DNA of 64,000 nucleotides from Prosthecobacter algae. Its GTDB lineage: Bacteria > Verrucomicrobiota > Verrucomicrobiia > Verrucomicrobiales > Verrucomicrobiaceae. The notes under the pieces are model-generated. The model searched no databases and was not told the DNA's origin. It worked only from the letters and a program-made list of their open reading frames with translations. Position numbers and translations under genes: made by a program. The stretch lies in assembly GCF_039542385.1 (NCBI RefSeq), contig NZ_BAABIA010000002.1, positions 764,015 to 828,014 on the forward strand, given 5' to 3'. Each line of letters begins with the position of its first letter. Positions within the stretch are counted from its first letter, which is position 1. Positions 60,846 to 64,000 of this stretch are shown here, one piece after another.

Positions 60846-62186
60846 TTAGATCGCCACCTCGGCGTCTTCGTCCTGGGCATCGGCCACAGGGCGCAAGATC
60901 ATGCCGGCAGCCACAGTGTTATTCGTCTGCTCGTCCACGAGCACAAAACTGCCGGTGGTGCGGTTCTTCGAATAGGAATCAAAGAATATCGGAGCCGAGA
61001 CACGCAAGCGAATGCTGCCGATGTCATTGAGGCTGAATTCTTTGCTCTCCTGGGATTTTTCCAGGGTGCTGATGTTCACCTTGTAAAGCACGTCCGTGAC
61101 GACGGCGCGCACTTCATTGGTCGTATGACGAAGGTGAAAACGACTGCGGGCTTTCAGCGTCTTTTTGTCGGCAAACCAGCAGATCATGGCGTCGAACTCC
61201 TGGTTAGTCTCGGCAGGTTCATCGGCCTTCACGATCATGCCACCACGGCTGGTATCAATCTCGTCGGAGACGGTGATGCTGTAGCTGAGCTGAGGGATGG
61301 CCTCCGTCTGCGGGCCTTCAAAGGTGTGAATGCCGGTGATGCGGGACTTCATCTCAGACGGATAGACGAGCACTTCGTCACCCAGCTTGAATGTGCCGCT
61401 AGCTACACGGCCAGCAAAGCCACGGTAGTCATGCAGGTTCCCCAGCTTGGGATCTTCCTTGTCCGAGATCGGACGGATGACCCACTGCACCGGAAAACGG
61501 GCGGCATCTTCCGCGGTTTCGGCGAAGACTTTGACGGTCTCGAGATGCTCGAGCAGGCTTGGCCCCGTGTACCATGGAGTGCTGGCGGAGCGGTCCACCA
61601 CGTTGTCACCATTCAGGGCGCTCATCGGGATGGGGCAGATCTGTGGCAGGTTTTCCAAACCGCCGGCGAAGGCCATGTAGTCGGCCACGATTTTGTCATA
61701 GACCTTCTGGTCGAAATCCACGAGGTCCATTTTGTTCACAGCCAGAACGATGTGGCCGATGCGCAGCAGGCTGGCCAGATAGGTGTGGCGCATGGTCTGC
61801 TCGATCACACCCAGACGGGCATCAATGAGGATGATCGCGAGGTCGGCCGTCGAAGCGCCAGTGACCATGTTGCGCGTGTATTGAATGTGGCCAGGAGTAT
61901 CGGCGATGATGAACTTGCGCTTGGGTGTGGCAAAGTAACGGTAGGCCACATCAATGGTGATCCCCTGCTCGCGTTCGGCGCGCAGACCATCGGTCAAAAG
62001 CGCCAGGTTCACGTGGGCATCGCCACGACGCTTGGAAGATTCTTCCACCGCAAGGAGCTGGTCCTCGAAGATGGATTTGGAATCGTAAAGCAAGCGACCA
62101 ATCAGGGTGCTTTTGCCATCATCCACCGAACCGGCGGTGGTGAAGCGGAGAAGAGAGGATTCAGTGGGGTTGACGAGGACGTCCAT
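60846..62186 (-). CDS. cysN: Sulfate adenylyltransferase subunit 1 (GTPase)
   Basis: A 446-residue EF-Tu-like GTPase that, with CysD, makes adenosine-5'-phosphosulfate. G1: AGSVDDGKSTLIGRLLYDS. G3: IADTPGHIQYTRNMVTG. G4: LAVNKMDLVDFDQ. The beta-barrel domains follow (GRVASGTFKLGDEVLVYPSE). It is not fused to APS kinase (CysC), which would add ~170 residues. Last gene of cysH-cysD-cysN, 45 bp after cysD. Confidence 0.97.
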   Translation of the reverse strand: MDVLVNPTESSLLRFTTAGSVDDGKSTLIGRLLYDSKSIFEDQLLAVEESSKRRGDAHVNLALLTDGLRAEREQGITIDVAYRYFATPKRKFIIADTPGHIQYTRNMVTGASTADLAIILIDARLGVIEQTMRHTYLASLLRIGHIVLAVNKMDLVDFDQKVYDKIVADYMAFAGGLENLPQICPIPMSALNGDNVVDRSASTPWYTGPSLLEHLETVKVFAETAEDAARFPVQWVIRPISDKEDPKLGNLHDYRGFAGRVASGTFKLGDEVLVYPSEMKSRITGIHTFEGPQTEAIPQLSYSITVSDEIDTSRGGMIVKADEPAETNQEFDAMICWFADKKTLKARSRFHLRHTTNEVRAVVTDVLYKVNISTLEKSQESKEFSLNDIGSIRLRVSAPIFFDSYSKNRTTGSFVLVDEQTNNTVAAGMILRPVADAQDEDAEVAI

Positions 62187-62231
62187 GGAGTCAGAAAAGT
62201 ATAAGTTTAGGGGCGCGGTTCTCGCAGGAGA

Positions 62232-63140
62232 TCAAAAGTAACCTTCCTTTTTGCGGTCTTCCATGGCGGTTTCGGAACGCTTGTCATCGGCACGGGTGCC
62301 GCGCTCGGTCTGGCGTGCGGCGGCGACTTCGGCGACGATGTCATCAATGGTGCTGGCGGTGCTTTCTACTGCGCCAGTGCAGGTGGCATCACCCACGGTG
62401 CGGAAGCGGATGACCATCTCCTTCACTCGTGGTTTTTCTTCATCGAGAAGCGGGATGAAGCCTGTTTCGGTATCGAGAAGCTGACCATGGCGCTCGATGA
62501 TTTTGCGCTTGTGGCTGAAGTAGAGGCTTGGCAGCGGGATGTTTTCCTGGCGGATGTACTGCCAGATGTCCATCTCCGTCCAGTTGCTGAGCGGGAACAC
62601 GCGGAAGTGCTCTCCGAAATGTTTGCGACCGTTGAAGATGTTCCAGAGCTCAGGGCGCTGATTCTTGGGATCCCACTGGCCGAACTCATCGCGATGGCTG
62701 AAGAAACGCTCCTTGGCGCGGGCCTTCTCTTCATCGCGGCGGCCACCGCCGAGGCAGGCATCGAACTGGTTCTCTTCAATGGTGTCGAGAAGGGTCACCG
62801 TCTGTAGTTTGTTACGGCTGGCGTTGATGCCTTTTTCTTCCTGGGAGCGGCCTTCATCAATGCTTTTTTGGACGCTGCCGACGACAAGCTTGGCGCCGAT
62901 TTCTTCCACGAACCAGTCACGGTATGTCATGGCTTCTGGGAAGTTGTGGCCCGTATCCACATGCAGAAGCGAGAAGGGCAGCTTGGCCGGGTAGAAGGCT
63001 TTGCGGGCCAGCCAGGCCATGACAATGGAGTCTTTGCCGCCCGAAAATAGCAGGGCAGGTTTTTGGAACTGGGCGGCGGTTTCGCGAAGGATGAAGATCG
63101 CTTCGCTTTCGAGGAACTGAAGATGCGTGATGGAGGACAT
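62232..63140 (-). CDS. cysD: Sulfate adenylyltransferase subunit 2
   Basis: A 302-residue protein. The PP-loop for ATP is ALLFSGGKDSIVMAWLAR. QFDACLGGGRRDEEKARAKE and WTEMDIWQYIRQENIPLPSL are conserved CysD motifs, and the C-terminus has the RKKEGYF end. It catalyses ATP-dependent adenylylation of sulfate with CysN. It begins 27 bp after cysH. Confidence 0.97.
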   Translation of the reverse strand: MSSITHLQFLESEAIFILRETAAQFQKPALLFSGGKDSIVMAWLARKAFYPAKLPFSLLHVDTGHNFPEAMTYRDWFVEEIGAKLVVGSVQKSIDEGRSQEEKGINASRNKLQTVTLLDTIEENQFDACLGGGRRDEEKARAKERFFSHRDEFGQWDPKNQRPELWNIFNGRKHFGEHFRVFPLSNWTEMDIWQYIRQENIPLPSLYFSHKRKIIERHGQLLDTETGFIPLLDEEKPRVKEMVIRFRTVGDATCTGAVESTASTIDDIVAEVAAARQTERGTRADDKRSETAMEDRKKEGYF

Positions 63141-63167
63141 TCGCTCGGGAGTGAGTCGGGGTGAAAG

Positions 63168-63824
63168 TTACTGTTTGTCGGTGACCAGTTTGGCGTGCAG
63201 GCCGCACTCGTGTTTTTCGTCGCCTTTGGCCGGATCGTAATAGGTGCGCTCGTTTGGCAGATCGTGCTCAGCGAGATAGGCATCCATTTCCACGGGGGTC
63301 CATTCGAGGATCGGATTGATCTTCAGGCATTGGAATTTGGCATCCCACATGACGGGCTGCAGGGTGGCTGCGCGCTGGGGGTTTTGTTCTTTGCGCAGGG
63401 CTGTGATCCAGACTTTCGGGGCCAGCTCGTGCATGCCGCGTTCGAAAGGCTCCAATTTCATGATTCGGCTGAAGGATTCCACGCGCTCCACTTCATCCGG
63501 CATCGGCACCTGACCACCATTGAGCGCCAGCCAATGGGCAGCGGTCATTTTCGGCAGGTAAGGCTTCAGATTGAGGCTGAGTTTTTCGCGAGTTTTTTCA
63601 GCGAAGATGTAGGTCTCGGGAAGGTTGGTCCCATGGTCGATCCACAAAGCCGGGATTTCTGGCTGCACCTGAGTGGCCAAATGAAGAATAACCGCCTCGT
63701 AAGGACGAAAATTCGTCGTCACGATCGCGGATTCCGGAGCCTGATCGATGGCCCAACGGATGATTTCCAGAGGGCTGGCGCTCTGGAGGCGTTGGTTGAT
63801 GGATTGAAGTTCTTCAGGAGACAT
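63168..63824 (-). CDS. cysH: Phosphoadenylyl-sulfate reductase (CysH family)
   Basis: A 218-residue thioredoxin-dependent reductase that makes sulfite. The PP-loop-type ATP-pyrophosphatase fold: SAIVTTNFRPYEAVILHLA, then IPALWIDHGTNLPETYIFAE. The C-terminal catalytic cysteine is in KHECGLHAKLVTDKQ (Cys207). No CC…CxxC iron-sulfur cysteine set of APS reductases is present, so this is the PAPS type. First gene of the cysHDN operon; the next upstream feature is the rRNA-operon terminator. Confidence 0.9.
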   Translation of the reverse strand: MSPEELQSINQRLQSASPLEIIRWAIDQAPESAIVTTNFRPYEAVILHLATQVQPEIPALWIDHGTNLPETYIFAEKTREKLSLNLKPYLPKMTAAHWLALNGGQVPMPDEVERVESFSRIMKLEPFERGMHELAPKVWITALRKEQNPQRAATLQPVMWDAKFQCLKINPILEWTPVEMDAYLAEHDLPNERTYYDPAKGDEKHECGLHAKLVTDKQ

Positions 63825-63873
63825 GGTTAAATCCCGATAAAGTATATCTGTTGAGTCTGCAATTAAAGAGTGT

Positions 63874-63913
63874 CAAAAAAAACCCCCCTCTTTCATTGCT
63901 GAAGGAGGGGGGT
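63874..63913 (-). terminator. Terminator of the rRNA operon (minus strand)
   Basis: On the minus strand ACCCCCCTC (63913-63905), with the inner pair TTC…GAA, loop AGCAAT, then GAGGGGGGT and a run of T (63882-63874 region). It directly follows the 5S rRNA gene. Confidence 0.93.
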
Positions 63914-63917
63914 ATAA

Positions 63918-64000
63918 ACTGGCGGCGACCTACTTTCGCAGGGCCTATCGCCCAACTATCATCGGCGCAACAGCGTTTCACTTCCGTGTTCGGAATGGGA
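63918..64000 (-). rRNA. rrf: 5S ribosomal RNA, 3' part (runs off the window)
   Basis: The reverse complement gives TCCCATTCCGAACACGGAAG, then GTGAAACGCTGTTGCGCCGA and CCTGCGAAAGTAGGTCGCCG, CCA, the conserved core and 3' end of bacterial 5S rRNA. The 5' part lies beyond base 64000. The rest of the rRNA operon is expected to the right on the minus strand. Confidence 0.95.

Noticed and set aside
61125..62204. 359-codon plus-strand open frame
   Set aside because: Antisense to cysN.

Overview
The window looks like a chromosome segment from the Verrucomicrobia (family Verrucomicrobiaceae, Prosthecobacter/Verrucomicrobium-like). The clues are a very large PVC-type membrane-bound dehydrogenase fused to a CxxCH cytochrome domain (35773-39957), a PEP-CTERM protein (50859-51710) with EpsH/exosortase-type glycosyltransferases (258-3428), a relic of the serine/threonine-kinase and ECF-sigma pairs common in that phylum (55932-56287), and GC-rich housekeeping genes.

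Layout. 1-3428: end of an FAD-linked oxidase, then a three-gene minus-strand glycan cluster. 3552-3623: tRNA-Thr(UGU). Its last 45 bp recur exactly at 34861-34905, and a tyrosine recombinase (33350-34849) lies 11 bp from that second copy. The 31.28 kb between the copies is therefore an integrated genomic island. It holds (a) an AT-rich left end with a small HTH regulator, a GYF_2 membrane protein and a leucine-rich-repeat protein; (b) a decayed IS3 transposase, nine perfect 14-bp tandem repeats, a G-rich tract, and a polymerase-like gene that appears split by a frameshift, followed by an excisionase-like HTH protein; (c) a metal-resistance block, 11628-24338: a Zn/Cd/Pb-type P1B ATPase, His- and Cys-rich periplasmic proteins, an outer-membrane barrel and a complete RND efflux tripartite set; (d) a decayed second RND system, 24384-26684; (e) a tight seven-gene minus-strand operon, 27174-32930, which is the best candidate for an undescribed system. 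It encodes a P-loop nucleotide-kinase-like protein, an ASCH-domain protein, a DPPW-motif methyltransferase-like protein, a radical SAM enzyme, a Cys-rich protein, an XRE-ImmA/IrrE regulator-protease and a DUF6932-type nucleotidyltransferase-fold protein. It has inverted repeats just upstream and is bracketed by two diverged copies of a ~120-bp sequence.

35049-64000 is core genome: a Dps protein, the PVC dehydrogenase, a probable toxin-antitoxin pair (ADP-ribosyltransferase-like toxin), a LysR regulator with a DUF2917 gene, a lipid A-type acyltransferase, a fatty-acid desaturase, a 1.7-kb-residue secreted VCBS/lipase-like protein, glycolysis genes pgk and tpiA, a sialidase-fold protein, folA, rplS, coaX, a ROK sugar kinase, a DUF374 acyltransferase, an alpha/beta hydrolase, the cysHDN assimilatory sulfate operon, and the 3' end of a minus-strand rRNA operon (5S rRNA with its terminator) running off the right edge.

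How the parts fit: the island carries its own integration gene and excisionase-like gene, a possible replication module, metal efflux, and a candidate nucleic-acid-modification or defence operon. The second metal system and the IS element are visibly decaying. All functions are read from sequence motifs; no database search was run.
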